The notes under the pieces are model-generated. The model did no database searches and had not been told where the DNA came from. It worked only from the letters and a program-made list of their open reading frames with translations. Position numbers and translations under genes: made by a program. DNA of 64,000 nucleotides from Sweltsa coloradensis. Its lineage: Eukaryota > Arthropoda > Insecta > Plecoptera > Chloroperlidae. Shown in pieces: positions 36,788 through 49,600 of the stretch. Numbering within the stretch: the first letter of the stretch is position 1; each line of letters opens with the position of its first letter. Where the stretch lies: the NCBI GenBank assembly GCA_024449915.1, contig JAMZAV010003132.1:85789-149788 (forward strand). Direction: 5' to 3'.

Positions 36788-37138
36788 ACAATAAACACAT
36801 TTTTAAAATTGACACAGGTTATATTTTATGTTTATATTTGAACGATATTTCAAAGCTACTCCAGCTTTTTCTTCAGGTTCTTGTTACTTTTTCTTCTGTT
36901 TACAGCCATAGCAAACTTCTTTATTTAAGATTGTATTCCAAAGCACTGGTAAATCATAGCTTGGTTGTCTGATTGAATTTAAATTATTATTTATTACACC
37001 GGCTTCTTTGATTTTCCTCTTTAACATATCTTCCAATTTTATCTTGGTTTCATGCCATTTTATAGAATGTTGTTCTCGACTTTCATAATGTTTAGCTAGC
37101 AACGAAATGGTTGATAATTTCTTTTTACATTAATTTTG
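36788..37138 (-). pseudogene. Penelope-like GIY-YIG fragment, inverted copy
   Basis: Left arm of a head-to-head pair. The minus strand encodes the C-terminal part of a GIY-YIG-type region. It has W-H-E-T-K-I followed by K-R-K-I-K-E-A and a N-L-N-S-I ... P-V-L tail, as after the endonuclease core of Penelope-like retroelements. The core lies in the spacer and is not in this arm. It is broken further in by stops. Confidence 0.6.
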
Positions 37139-37139
37139 T

Positions 37140-37500
37140 GTTGTGCGATTGTGGTAAGACCTATTTTGGAGAATCAAAGAGACCATTAAACATTCGTACG
37201 CAAGAACACAAAATTAATGAAAACAAGAAATCATCAGCCATTTCATTGCTAGCTTAACATTATGATTGTCGAGAACATCATTCTATAAAATGGCATGAAA
37301 CCAAGATTATTTTAAAAGGGGAAGATAATATGTTAAAGAGGAAAATCAAAGAAGCCGCTGTAATAAATAATAATTTAAATTCAATCAGTCAACCAAGCTA
37401 TGATTTACCAGTGCTTTAGAATACAATCTTAAATAAAGAAGTTGCTATGGCTGTAAACAGAAGAAAAAGTAACAAGAACCTGAAGAAAAAGCTGGAGTAG
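37140..37500 (+). pseudogene. Penelope-like element, GIY-YIG endonuclease remnant
   Basis: Plus strand reads L-C-D-C-G-K-T-Y-F-G-E-S, then R ... R-T-Q-E-H. This is the Cys-x-Cys-Gly-Lys, Y-x-G, Arg and E-H pattern at the start of the GIY-YIG endonuclease that ends Penelope-like reverse transcriptases. After an in-frame stop near 37254 come H-S-I-K-W-H-E-T-K-I and K-R-K-I-K-E-A, the usual tail, then another stop. No reverse transcriptase is present. Most of it mirrors the inverted arm at 36788-37138, so this is an inverted pair of truncated insertions. Family level is by motif recognition. Confidence 0.68.
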
Positions 37501-38067
37501 CTTTGAAATATCGTTCAAATATAAACATCAAATATAACCTGTGTCAATTTTAAAAATGTGTTTATTGTTCTGTTATTCTGTTGTCATAAAAGCAGCATAG
37601 CTTTGGCCGCTGATATGAAAATAATGTTTTTCGATGATTATTATAAAAAGCTTGCATCTGAGTCGTCATGATGACAGCTGTTCAGTGTAGTTGATAGCTG
37701 GCCGGTAGCAAGTCGATGTTACGTAGGTGGTGAGTAGGAAATAGGAAGTAGACATCACATCGAGTCAGTCGCGAGGCCAAGTCACAGAGTGAATCTGATA
37801 ACTGTTGTTTGCCGTAGTGTCCTGTACTAACATGTGTCATGCTGCAGAGTGCAGAGAGCATTCCTCGGGTTCGTAATTGGGGTTTCAGGAGAAATTTGAA
37901 ACTTAAATGGTCGTTTAGGACTAATATCGCTTAGTTATTAAGTAACTGAACGCGAGACTGAACGTAAATGTGCTACGATGGTATTTTGAAACTTATGTAG
38001 GAATGTAATAATGTTTTGAAACGTGGAAATGTTAAATAATACATTTACTCATCGTTTCTAAAAAATA

Positions 38068-38650
38068 CTAGGAAAACGCTTAAGTCCCGCCGCGTTGTTG
38101 GATGAGCGTAATTGGTGCATTGAGCTGCCATGTGTTATGCAGATTTTCTGTTGTTCTGTGAAAAAATCATTACTAAGTAAATTTTTTTAAATTAAACTAA
38201 ATTAAATAAAAAATTAACTTAAATTTCTAATTAATCGTAATTTTAAAAAAAGAAAAAAATCGAAAAATTACAATTTTCATAAGAAATAATTATTCGATTG
38301 TGCTCAAATTTGACACAAATATATATATTCATAAAATTAAGGTTCTGTAAAAAAATCATTACAATAGGATAAAGCATGTGGTGTTATAAGTAGAAGAAAT
38401 TTAAAAAAAATCGAAAAAATCGTAAAATTGCGATTTTCATGAGAAATAATTTTCCGATTGCGCTCAAAAACGTGGCAGTTCTAAGTTCAGAGATTTCGAA
38501 GGCCTCCAGAAAATGTCATCGCAATTGGAGTATCGGTTAAGCCGGAATCGTGTTAACAGACACACAAAAATACAAAAAAAAAAACATTCCGGATTTTTTT
38601 CTCCAGTGTAGTGAAATGGAATCTTCGCTTCGCTCGCTACGCTCATCCAA
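38068..38650 (-). mobile_element. Dispersed repeat ending in CCTAG (Helitron-like), copy 3
   Basis: Minus orientation: TTGGATGAGCG plus the AGCGAGCGAAGCGAAG stretch at 38650, ending CGTTTTCCTAG at 38068, followed by T. It contains two or three AT-rich subrepeats. Confidence 0.62.
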
Positions 38651-40304
38651 CAAGCTCTATTAGATGGTGAAAAGTACTTTCTTCCAAAACGAAATATAAT
38701 ATAAAGTCCATAGTTTTGCGCAGTTACAGAAGAACTAGGACAGTAACCAGTAAATGATAAATTATTCTAAAACACAAAAAAATAAATAAAATAATTTTAA
38801 AATACCACAAATTTTGTTTGTAAAAATCTCAACCTAAAAAATTAATAAATAAACTATGTTAAGCTACAAATAGATTCTGAATATATTAATTTAGCACTAG
38901 TGGAAATCTCTAAAACCACTCCGTTCTTCACCAATTGTTAATATAATGCAAATAAAACATATTTTACTGTTAATTTCTTAAGTCCAAACAATTTTTAAAT
39001 AAAGCCATCGGTAAAATTTATTTTTGACTTGAACCATCACATTGAATCACTCATAAATTCAAATTATTTTCGGTTATATAATTTTTATAATCATTCACTC
39101 AAACGTCATACATACAACATACATTTGGTGGTTTAATACTTATAGCCGCTTTTTTTTTAGTGAAAAAGTTTTGGTACTGTACGCCCTGTTGCATTTTCGA
39201 TGACAAATGTCCAGTTTACGCCTCGTAGGCCTAGGCCTAGGCCGCATCACTCCTCGCCACTTATAGCTACAATTATTAATAAAAATCATGAAATGAAACA
39301 TTAAGTGTATTTTTGTCTATTTATGAAATATTAGCTGCATTTAATAGTTGTTTTTCATTGTTTTTATTAAAACATAAACAGTGTTAAAAACTGGTCTATA
39401 CCAACGACCGAAGTACCACCTCCCCGAGGCCTGAGGGGGGCACACACTAAGACGAAACAAATTGTGTAATTTCATACTTTAAATATTATAACATTATAGG
39501 CTGGTTTCGAGACTTTGTACCACGTAGGGTTTACCTGCGTTACTATTTTGTGTTATTATGTTGTTACATATTAATTTCCAAAGTATTCAACAATGCAATG
39601 CGCGTAAAAACGTCATGTTTACGAAATAACGCATGCAAGTACACTTCCACAATCAAATACAAATGAAGTTATGTTCTTTGTTATCATAAGTTTTGTGTTT
39701 ATGAATTTGGAGTTAATTTCTCAAGACTTGGCCGTGAAAGTGTAGATACAGACGTTATGATTAGTTATCTTTAAATTGCGTTTTACGCCAATAATAATAT
39801 TTTCGCAGCATTTACGAAGCTGTTACGCTGGATTTAGTTTATGGAATAATGCAATAATTTGTTTCAATAATGCTATGTTGTAATTTGTTTCATTCTGGGT
39901 GGTGTATCTTTTACAATTAACGTATTTTTGTTTTAATCACAGTATCTGGAAGATAGACTTTTTTATAAACTTATATTGCTCAACGAAACAAATACTTGAT
40001 TAAATGACAGAATAAAGCTTGATACATTTTATATTAATTATTAATATTAGAAAGAAATTGAAGAAGATAATAAAGAGGAAGAAAATATTATGTGGGGGTA
40101 GCGTCATGCAAGGATTGCCGGCTTCGATGCAAAGACGGGGGCCCAAGAATTTGGTGGGATCCTATTTTAGGTTTTAATTATATAAATATTAAATCCTTAC
40201 ATTGCGTGCTAATCCTCGCAACCAGGCACTCATATTGTTTGTTATGTGTGCAGCGTGTATAGTAGATTGATTACAGTAGTTTACATATCAAGTTGTTGTT
40301 ACAG

Positions 40305-40531
40305 GCCTTGGTTGGAGTCTGTCAGATCTTCGGATAGTTGAAAATGAACTGGGCCAGAGTTTCGAGTGCCACGGCTGTTTCAAGAAGTACAAGCAGAAAC
40401 AACATTTAATCCGGCATGAGAAATACGAGTGTGGGAAAGACCCTCAGTTTCAATGTTGTCACTGTTTTCGACGCTTCACGCAATCGGCTTCCCTTCGAAG
40501 ACATGTTGTGAAGAGTCATCCAACTAATTAA
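40305..40531 (+). CDS. lola: lola alternative 3' exon 7, two zinc fingers
   Basis: No suitable ATG lies in the exon, so start-codon-based ORF finding would miss it, but the cassette is complete. The acceptor aagttgttgttacag ends at 40304, phase-1 entry, with 75 further codons to TAA at 40529-40531. A G-W-S-L-S-D-L linker leads to a C2HC finger (CHGC ... H-x4-C, K-Y-E-C-G-K). Then come D-P-Q-F-Q-C and a C2H2 finger (CCHC ... H-x4-H). The finger 2 core R-R-F-T-Q-S-A-S-L-R-R differs from the common lola Y-x-x-K-Q-K form and is closer to a generic C2H2 helix. No lesions were seen. Confidence 0.88.
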
Positions 40532-40916
40532 AATGAACTTAGTAACCACACTCGTTGATTGAGAAGAATATCGGGGGATGAGCCGTTATTACAGACATTC
40601 TACCAAGTGCTTGCTCACACCAGTACCTCAAACATTGCTGTAACAGGTTGACATCAACTGGACACGGCTTGAAGTACTTCTTCAGGTGCAGGTTAAATCC
40701 TTGTACAGCACAGTGCATATGAAGTTCCCCCCCCTAGTTTATTTAAAAGTTGCAATCATGTTGTGTCACCTGAAATAGTATTAACGAACAAAGAAATATT
40801 GGTGAATTAGTCAAGGTGGTTATGTTTGTACTGAAAATTTCCACTGTCCATATTATTAGAAAACTCATGCCATCATTTTGTAACAATGTACGTACATATC
40901 TTAGAAGTCAACATTG

Positions 40917-40922
40917 AATAAA
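40917..40922 (+). terminator. Candidate poly(A) signal for exon 7
   Basis: AATAAA about 385 bases past the stop; another lies at about 41054. Confidence 0.45.
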
Positions 40923-41938
40923 ACGTTGTAAATTAGTCATATTATTATTATCATCTGAAGAATTGTTACTTAGGATGAGAAGAAAACCGATTATGTTCAT
41001 CATTCACAGCTGTGCTCGATGTGTTGTTTTCTAATATCATCATTGTAAGTTAAAATAAATACAAATACGTATAAATATATAATATTTGAACGTTATTTTA
41101 TTCGTGATAGTTTTTTGGTGGTTTTGGAGTAATCAGCATTGAGAAATGGCCACGCGTTGGTATTTTTCCCTATACAGTTAATGTAAGCCTTACTCTAAAC
41201 CACATAAGGGAATGGATAGTATCTACACAGGCACGGATAAGGGAGTACGCAAGATAAGGAGCACAGCAACTTGATCAACATGTCCACCTTTGCGTGACGC
41301 TGGCCCGGCCGCCTGATCCCTAGGGTCAACCAATGAATCTGTATGATCCTTGGTGAAGGATAATGTCAACACCCAGACGATTATTAAACAAACCTATTGA
41401 AGGGTTCAATATCTATGGTCAACACAATTAAAATAAAACCAAAACCGATAAACCCCCAATACCACCGCATGTCAATCGGATGTTGTGTTGTAGAGAGAGT
41501 TGTATCGTGTGACGTGCTCACGCTAAAATACAAAAACAAAAACACAAAAACCAGACTGACAGAAATGCAAGATCAAATTCCGCGCATATTTGCAGTGGTT
41601 TTATTATGGCAAGGCGAAGGGACCAAGATCGGTAATTGTTACTTAACCCCTTCTTTGTAAGATTTTGTTTGCAACTAATAACGCACGAAGAAAAATATGT
41701 ATATGCTATATTGGGTAGTACCTGGTGGTATCACATATGCAAAACTAAAATACTTAATTATTTGCTAGTAATTAAAGGTTTAAATTTTTTTTTGTGGCCA
41801 TTGCAGCTATTAGTTTCAACAATGCCTCATGCTTCTTATTAATCATAATATTCGATATTGTGTACGTTTCTTATGGATTTAATAAAATTGCAATTTTGCG
41901 GTTTATTAATCAACCTTTATAAACTAGTGATAGGGGGA

Positions 41939-44868
41939 AGCGGATTAAAGGGACTACAGAACAATTAGGGGTTTTGTGGTGAGGTCTGAATTTTGGACTG
42001 ATATACTACCCTCAGACATATTTTAAGGAAAATTGCCTCGATGTGCCATGACAAAATTCGTCCGGTTAAGGGGTTGGAAGGGGTTGAAATAATGGCATTT
42101 TTTAAAAATTCGAAAATTCAATATCAAACTAAATTTAATCCTAATATTACAAAAATTAAATACATATTGTAGATAAAAGTCCAAAATTGAATAAAAAAAA
42201 TATATTTACCATATGTATATCTAACCAGATTTTTGCACCTTTGACTTTTATTCACTAATTTTCTCACTGTTGCTGGAAGGATTGGGGCCTAACCAGCCGT
42301 GGTTTTGTGATTAGGCCGTAATTTTTTTTCCTAAACCACATCAGAAAATGTTCTCTAAAAAATGGCTCGAGTGCCCTTCAAAAAAAGGTGCTTGCTTATA
42401 GGAAAAAGGGGGTGTACTATAAAAGGTGGTTTGATAAAACTGAACTAAAATAAATAATCTGTATCAAATATAATATAAAGGACGCGCAAATTAACATTTA
42501 TGTAGTTTAGATCTAAATTTAGATTAACAAATTAAAAATTTTAAGACAAAAAAGCCAATATATGTAAATCTGTCAGATTAGTGCGCCGCTTTGACCACTT
42601 ATCATAAATTTTCTCCTATTAAACGAAGTGTATCGTGTGACCACTTGTTATGTCCCAATTGTTTCCAATATTACTAAATGGACGAAAAAAAAAAACATTT
42701 TGTTGGACCATGCCTTGGGTACTTTTCACAAACAACTTTGACCCATTTTCACACAATTACTCAAGATTAACGAAAGTGTATAGTGTGACCACGTCGTTTT
42801 GTCCCACATTATGCCAATTAATACAATAAGGACGAAAATAAATTATTAACACCTTGGGTACATTTTCACACCATGACTTTGACCCATTTTCACACATTTA
42901 CTCATAATAACGAAAGTGTATTCGTGTGACCACTTTTTTGTTTGTCCCAATTATAACCAATATTACTAATTAGGACGAAAAGACGATTTTTGTTCAGCCT
43001 TGGGTACATTTTCACACAATGGACTTTGACCCCTTTTTCACACATTTACTCAAGATTAACGAAAGTGTATAGTGGACCACTCGTTTTGGTCCCACAATTA
43101 TGCCAATAATACGAATTAGGAACGAAATAAGTTTTTAACAAACCTGGTACATTTTCGCGCGATGGACTTTGACCCCCTTTTTTTTTTACAAATTTTACTC
43201 AATATTAACGAAGTGTATCGTGTGACACGTCGTTTTTAATCCCAAATTTGTCAATACCTACGAATTAGGACGATTTTTTAAAACACCTGGGCACTTTTTA
43301 CTATGGACTCTGTCCATTTCTAACAATAACGTCAATAGCCTATTAGCGTAACTAACATTTTGTGGTTTTGTGGTCGAGGTCAACACACCTATTGGATCAA
43401 AATAGTACATTCATGATGTGGTGAATCATGTACTGTGAATACTGGCCGACAAAAAACCCACCCCCACAACCAAACAAAAACCCCACAAACTTTTGGCTGA
43501 CGCTATAGTTATATAGCCCGTGATGGATAGCCTTTTTTTGGTCACAATCGGATCCTCCCGTTTATATGGTCTTCATACTGTTTTCTTGTTATAAGTCTGT
43601 TTGAATAAAAGATCAGTGAATTGGTAATTAGTTATATTTATTGATGTTATACGAAAATAGGAACATATATTCATTTTATTAGTGCACGGTAATCGTAGAT
43701 TTGTTCATACATTTCCGAATTTAATTTTTCATTAGATTGTATTGAGTTATTTACACAAGACTATTCACAATGCCGGACGAGGCCCTGCAATGGGAACAGA
43801 AATATTAGGTTTTTATGATTTAACATTGCTGGTAACTGTAACGGGAACGGAAGCTATTGCCAGCTATTATAGAGCAGCCCTAAATTTGCAAATTATTTAC
43901 GAGTATGTGCCTTGTGCGAGCGGTGGGTACGTTTATAAAATAAACTTAAATGTTGTAAACTTTGTATTTGCAAATGTGATTGTAGCCTAAACAAACATGT
44001 GCCCAAGTTTTAAAAAAAAAATCGTCTATTCGTATTATTGACATAATTTGGATTGAACGAGGAATTGTCACACGTACACTTTCTTTATTTTAAGTAAATT
44101 TGTAAAAAGGGTCAAAGTCATTGCGCGAAAATGTACCCAGGGTGTTTAAAAAACTATTTTCGTCCTATTCTCATATTGGCATAATTTGGGACAAAACAAG
44201 TGGTCACACGATACACTTTCGTTATTATTGAGTAAATGTGTGAAAAGTGGTCGAAGGGCGCATAATCTTATCAGATTTACATATATGGTAAAATTTTAAT
44301 TTTTTAAATTAAACCTTAGATCTTAATCTACAATAAATGTTAATTTGGCGTCCTTAATTTTATATTTGAATACAGATTTATTTATTTTAGTTTTATCAAC
44401 CCCTTTTAGTACACCCCCTTTTTCTCCTATAAGCAAGCAACTTTTTTGAGGGCACCTCGAGCCATTTTTTAGAGAACATTCTTCTGAGTGTTTTAGGGAA
44501 AATTCACGGCCCTATCACAAAACCCACGACTGGTAGGCTAATCCTCCCAGCACAGTGAGAAAATTTGTGAATAAAAGTCAAAGGGTGCAAAATCTGGTAA
44601 GATATACATATATGGTAATATATATTTTTTTTATTAAATTTTGGACTTTTATCTACAATATGTATTAATTTTGTAATCTTAGGATTAAATTTAGTTTGAT
44701 ATTTGAATTTTCGAATTTTTGAAAAATGCCATTTTTTCACCCCCTTCCACCCCCTTAACCGGACGAATTTTGTCATGGCACCTCGAGGCAATTTTCTTAG
44801 AATATTGATCTGAGTATACAATCCAAAATTCAGACCTCTACCACAAAACCCCTAATTGTTAGCCTTAT
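41939..44868. mobile_element. Foldback element, about 2.9 kb
   Basis: The outer 200-odd bases at each end are inverted copies: agcggattaa ... caattaggggttttgtgg at left, ccacaaaacccctaattg ... atccgcc at right. Further matching blocks occur inward at 42465-42600 versus 44230-44360. The left arm holds five tandem copies of a roughly 143-bp unit (42590-43310); about two inverted copies lie in the right arm (44030-44240). The middle (43310-44030) is single copy, with an unrecognised 82-codon frame at 43742-43990. Long arms built from tandem repeats resemble foldback-type transposons. Confidence 0.75.
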
Positions 44869-46051
44869 CCGCCTAGCTATGATACATTATCGGTAGACAT
44901 ACTTTCTTTATAAACGTTTTAGGTTTTTGATGTTAAATCGGTGAACGTATATTTTGTAAGACGCTATAAAATGCTAATTTTACTATAAATAATGTTTTTC
45001 CATAATGCATTCTAACGTTTTATATTATGTGGCTATTTTGAATTCGAATGCCTTATAATTAATCACTATAAGAGGTACTATAAGTAAGGAAAAAGGGATG
45101 CTACAAATTGCTAAATTTGAAAAACAGCTAAATATTTTTAATTTCAATGCTAAAACAACATATCTCTAATATCGAGCATTATAGTCTTGTTGCATACTCT
45201 GATAGTATAGGTAGTAGTTGGTCCCGTCTTGGCTGCTCGTCCACCAAAATCAGCTTTTCATAATATGTGCAGGTGCCACACACCTGGGGAAATAAATCAT
45301 TCTTGAAAATTCAGGACAAATGTTTATATTTCTATAATTTCCTAATTTCTCACAATTATTTTCTAAAATTCACCTAATTGAAGGCGTCCGTTGTGGCACA
45401 TACGATTACGGCACTGGAATCAACTAACTAATATTTGTTTCAACGTAGATACAAGAGCTTATATAAATTTAAATGACTCAGTGTAACATAAGTATTTCGG
45501 TCTGAGAATAAAGGTACCTCAAAACCTAGAATTTTGTTTGTGTAGGATCTCATTACGGATCTCATTACTTTTTAAAGTTTCATTGCAAAGTTTCTTCGCT
45601 GGTTAACTTGAACTGACGTATTAAGCACTAGCAGTATCAGTTGTAACTAACATCTTGCAAGTGAGAGTGTGTTTCAACTTTCAACACATTTTTTCACCCA
45701 GAAGGAATGTTTATTCCCTAACCACATTTTGCGTGTGTTGTCAGGTACGTAAATCCCCCCGACTAGGACAGTTTTTAAGTTCCGTTCACGTTTCAAGACG
45801 GCTGGGTGACACCTCGAAAACGCCTGCTCGACTTGCTGTATAAGGTGCCTAAATATAATTATCGAATCGCAAATTAGCTGCGGTGCCCTGACGGGCACGT
45901 AGACTTATAAGTAGAATGTCACTAGATACGAGTACACCTTCAAATCACACGATAACTTCAGTACTCTATCCACTTACTTCTACTTCTGCTTATTGTTTTG
46001 TTCAAAGACTGCAATCAAATGTTTTAGCTTTTCTCTTTGTTTTTGTTTCAG

Positions 46052-46305
46052 GTAATCTTCCTACTTTCTTGTCGGGTATCATTGTTGACACCAGAAAAGT
46101 GAAGAAACCACGCTGCTTTAACTGCCCAAACTGCGGAAAGAGCTACAATCAACGGTTTAATCTTAATAGACATATAAATTACGAGTGTGGAAAGACGCCC
46201 CAGTTTCAGTGTCCATACTGCCCTCACCGCGCTACATACAAGACAACTCTGCACCTGCACATAAGCCGCCGACATACCCCCAATGCCGCGCCGATGCAAG
46301 GATAA
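46052..46305 (+). CDS. lola: lola alternative 3' exon 8, two zinc fingers
   Basis: The strong acceptor tttttgtttcag ends at 46051, phase-1 entry, with 84 residues to a stop at 46303-46305. The linker carries K-V-K-K-P-R. A C2HC finger follows (CPNC ... H-x4-C, N-Y-E-C-G-K), then T-P-Q-F-Q-C and a C2H2 finger (CPYC ... H-x4-H). A short tail (T-P-N-A-A-P-M-Q-G) ends the protein. The last part of the exon and the following bases are repeated in tandem downstream. No lesions were seen in the coding part. Confidence 0.9.
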
Positions 46306-46605
46306 CCTGCTCTGATACTGAGAAGACAACTCTGTTACTCTACACCTACACATAGGCCGCCGACATACCCCCAGTGCCGCGCCGATGCAAGGATAACCTG
46401 CTCTGATACTAAGAAGACAACTCTGTTACTCTACACCTGCACATAGGCCGCCGACATTACCCCAGTGCCGCGCCGATGCAAGGATAACCTGCTCTGATAC
46501 TGAGAAGACAACTCTGTTACTCTACACCTACACATAGGCCGCCGACATACCCCCAGTGCCGCGCCGATGCAAGGATAACCTGCTCTGATACTGAGAAGAC
46601 AACTC
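46230..46605 (+). repeat. 91-bp tandem repeat grown from the end of exon 8
   Basis: Four copies at an exact 91-base period (gccgcc at 46265, 46356, 46447, 46538). The first copy covers the end of finger 2, the tail and the stop codon; the rest lie in the 3' UTR. Confidence 0.95.
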
Positions 46606-46768
46606 TTATTCAACTGTTCAAGAACCATCTATTGTTATGTTAGCAATTGTGTATGGACTAATCGTTTTTGCACATATTCTTGTTGTTGTCTGGGGACCCA
46701 TTTATTTACTCAGAACGTGAGAAAACTTTGAAAATGGAATACCTAATTGAGACAACTTTGTCTTTGTA

Positions 46769-46774
46769 AATAAA
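46769..46774 (+). terminator. Candidate poly(A) signal for exon 8
   Basis: AATAAA about 160 bases after the tandem repeat. Confidence 0.45.
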
Positions 46775-47374
46775 AACCTAGACCTAAAATTAGCTTCAGT
46801 TGCACGCAAAAATGTTTAACTACTTCGCTGTGTTCGCTGTTATTCTATTTACTTAGTTGACACTTTCGTTTGACAAGATGTTGTTTGGGTTAGTAAATAG
46901 GTCCCCAGGTATTTAAAAACCCTGAAACACGTTGTAATAGAATGAAGAAAACTGTGCCATACATATGGAACGTTTTGGAGAAAATTGTTGGGACATTAGT
47001 TGTATTTGACTCTGACTTTATTTGTTTATTTTATATTTATTTTATTTGACAGATTTACTGTATCCACAACCAAGAACTGAGAACAATCCAAATAAATACA
47101 TATCATTTTGGAGTTGTGTTATTGTAAGTCATTGGTTTAAAATATCTTATTATATTATATTCCTGCATTTCAGAAGTAAGCTGAGTGTAGAAATGTATGG
47201 ACTCGATCGACCATAAGTAAATCACGGGTTCTACATGTATCTAATAGAACCAGCCCTTGATTTACTACTGGTCGAGGGTGTGCATGGCTGAAGTTATAAG
47301 ATCTGCCTTATGAAGACTCCAACCTCAAATTTGCGCCGTTGCTGTTTCATCACCATAAACCGCTTCCTAAAATA

Positions 47375-47552
47375 CTAGGGAAACGCCAAAGTCGTTGTTA
47401 AACGAGTGAGTGAGTGAGCCAAGTGTTGAGTACCCGGGAACATCCCCTTTCCTCCCCTATACCTAAGGATCTAGCCCAGTATGAGGAATGATACCGGGTA
47501 CTCAACACATGGCTCACTCACTCGTTTAACAACGACTTTGGCTTTTCCCTAG
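47375..47552. repeat. Palindrome with 60-bp arms ending in CTAG
   Basis: Arms 47375-47438 and 47494-47552 are near-perfect inverses: ctagggaaacgccaaagtcg against its complement. Both outer ends read CCTAG outward, like the CCTAG-ending dispersed family, so it may be two such ends joined. Confidence 0.85.
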
Positions 47553-47705
47553 ATATTTAAATTGAACATTTGAAATGCGAATCGTGTTCAAAACGTATTA
47601 GCGTGAAACATTAACAAATTTCCAAGATAAAACAAAATCACCTAAGTTTTATTTCCCATTTAACACCCCTCAAAAATAATATGTGGGTGTAAAAATATAA
47701 AAAAG

Positions 47706-47785
47706 TTCGAGCTAACGGGTATCGAACCCCAACCCTCCGTGTGGTAGGCTAAATGCTTACAATAGGCCATGCAGGCCACGTAGAT
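47706..47785 (-). repeat. tRNA-like SINE head
   Basis: Minus strand has GGGGTTCGATACCCG (B box and T arm) preceded by TGGCCTATTGTAAGCATT (A-box-like), and runs into an A/T-rich body. Anticodon pairing is imperfect. It is unlikely to be a functional tRNA. Confidence 0.5.
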
Positions 47786-48089
47786 GTGGTCCCGATAGCT
47801 GCTACTAAACAAATGCTATCGATATTTTAAAAATCACCTTTTAAAAATCACATTTTTATTTATTGCAGGATCAAATCGCAATGGATCCAGTTGACTTTGT
47901 TAGCAGTTCTCAATAATTTCGTACCGGATGTCTGTTTAAAAATTTCAGCCCAATCTGTTCAGCGGTTCGGCTGATTTTCGACGTACAGACAGACAGATAG
48001 ACAGACAGAATCACAGAATAAGAACCGTTCGAGTTGAATGGAGACACTCGGTCGCTCCGCTCCCTCGTTTAATTAATACACAGTAGGAT

Positions 48090-48420
48090 TCTCAGGGTGT
48101 CTGAATTCAGGTCTAGGTCCAACTCCAGCTCAACGTATATCTTATCTTAACTTGGAATATAATTCAGACACACCCTAAGTTTAGGTGGTCGTGGTCCAGG
48201 TCCATGTCCACTTCCAACAACGTTAGAATGTTCTAATTCTCGGTCAATGACGTGAGAAGTACTGTCTGAAATAGTCTAGGTGTAGATAGGTGTAGGTATT
48301 TAATTGTTTGTTTTTTCTAAGTGCGCAAACAGTTTTTATTACGCAAACACTTGGTAAATTCATCTCGAATGCACACCTAATCCAACTTTAGGTAGTGTCG
48401 AGGTTAGCTCTACTGTAGGC
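48090..48420 (+). repeat. Dispersed repeat, shared with 35575-35900
   Basis: Second copy of the repeat described at 35575, in the same orientation. Confidence 0.7.
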
Positions 48421-48534
48421 TAATATCACAGATATAGTATTGTGCTAAGCTGTACGTTGAGTTGGCCCTGCACAAATAAAGTAATTGACTTGAAAAGTTG
48501 ACATGTATACATGTCTCACACTTAAAAGGGCTTT

Positions 48535-49040
48535 TACTCCAAAAAAAAAAAAATTTTACTCCCCAGAATCTAAAGCACACTAACATGACAGCTTCCTTAA
48601 ATCGGCTTCAACTTGGCTATTTTTTCTCACATATTAGAACATAATGCTAATCTAAATGGGCATTTAGAAAATTATGCACAAACATACACTCAAACATGCC
48701 AAAATACGCGTTCCTAAATTACACCCCTTCTTCGTAACCAGCATATTTTAACAAAACCACTTGCCCAAATTACAAAAACAAAAAGTAGAGAACTCACAGA
48801 AAAGTTAGCCGAGTACGTCAATGATGGCCTTTTTGGACCGAAATCCTTCAAGGTGTTGTTTATGTTATTTCTTATGGGGGATTTTTCCCGGTGGGATCGA
48901 GCTCGAAAATTACCAAGTTTGGTAAACTTTTTTTTGGGTTATGGTGGACCCAAATTTTTTTGTTTCTTTGTAAATTCATTACTAGTTAATCTCAATTAAA
49001 TATATTTGTTAAGCTTAGCGGGTCAATACCCCTTAAAGAG
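48535..49040 (-). repeat. Dispersed repeat, copy B (inverse of 31335-31990)
   Basis: Reverse-oriented relative of the repeat at 31335. It ends in the ggtcaatacccctt block. No domain recognised. Confidence 0.7.
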
Positions 49041-49199
49041 GATCGCTGAGACTGGCGTGAAGACGAGTTTCAGCGCTCAGCTTTCTATTTTTTTTTGGGG
49101 GGGGGGATGGGGGGGGTGAGAGTTTATTAATATTCGGTATCATATTTCACACGAATATGGATCAATAAAGGGTCAATCTACGAGATCCATTACGCATAT

Positions 49200-49600
49200 T
49201 AATCAAATAATTTATCGATTTTGAATTTAAAAAATCGTGAAATCTTCGTAATTTACTCAGTTTTGTTGAACTTTGGGAATTTATTTCAAGTGTTCAGATT
49301 GTTTAACGCTAATTGCCATACTGGATATCAAGATCAACGTTTAAATCAATACGTACGCGCACGGTAATTTGGTGAATCGTAAGATAAACGGTTTGATGAG
49401 AATTTCCTGAATTGAAATCCATAGTTTCCCAATATTTTAACGTTTTGGACTTATTTCTCGCAATGATTTATGGCTAGCCTAATTATTGGCAATCAAGTGT
49501 GGATGTCAATAGAAAGCACTATTAACATTCATGCAAAAAAAAATAATGATATTTCCGACCGTTCAGCTACTATCGTCAACATCTGGGCGCGTGCATCTTA
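49200..49600 (+). repeat. Dispersed repeat, uninterrupted copy
   Basis: Matches 57780-57958 and 58865-59050 in order. Shared blocks include actggatatcaa, cgtttaaatcaat, gataaacggttt, gagaatttcc and attcatgcaaa-like sequence. It serves as the empty-site reference for the insertion at 57959. Confidence 0.75.

Noticed and set aside
47706..47785. Functional tRNA gene
   Set aside because: B box and T arm are good, but anticodon and acceptor stems do not pair well, so a SINE head is likelier.
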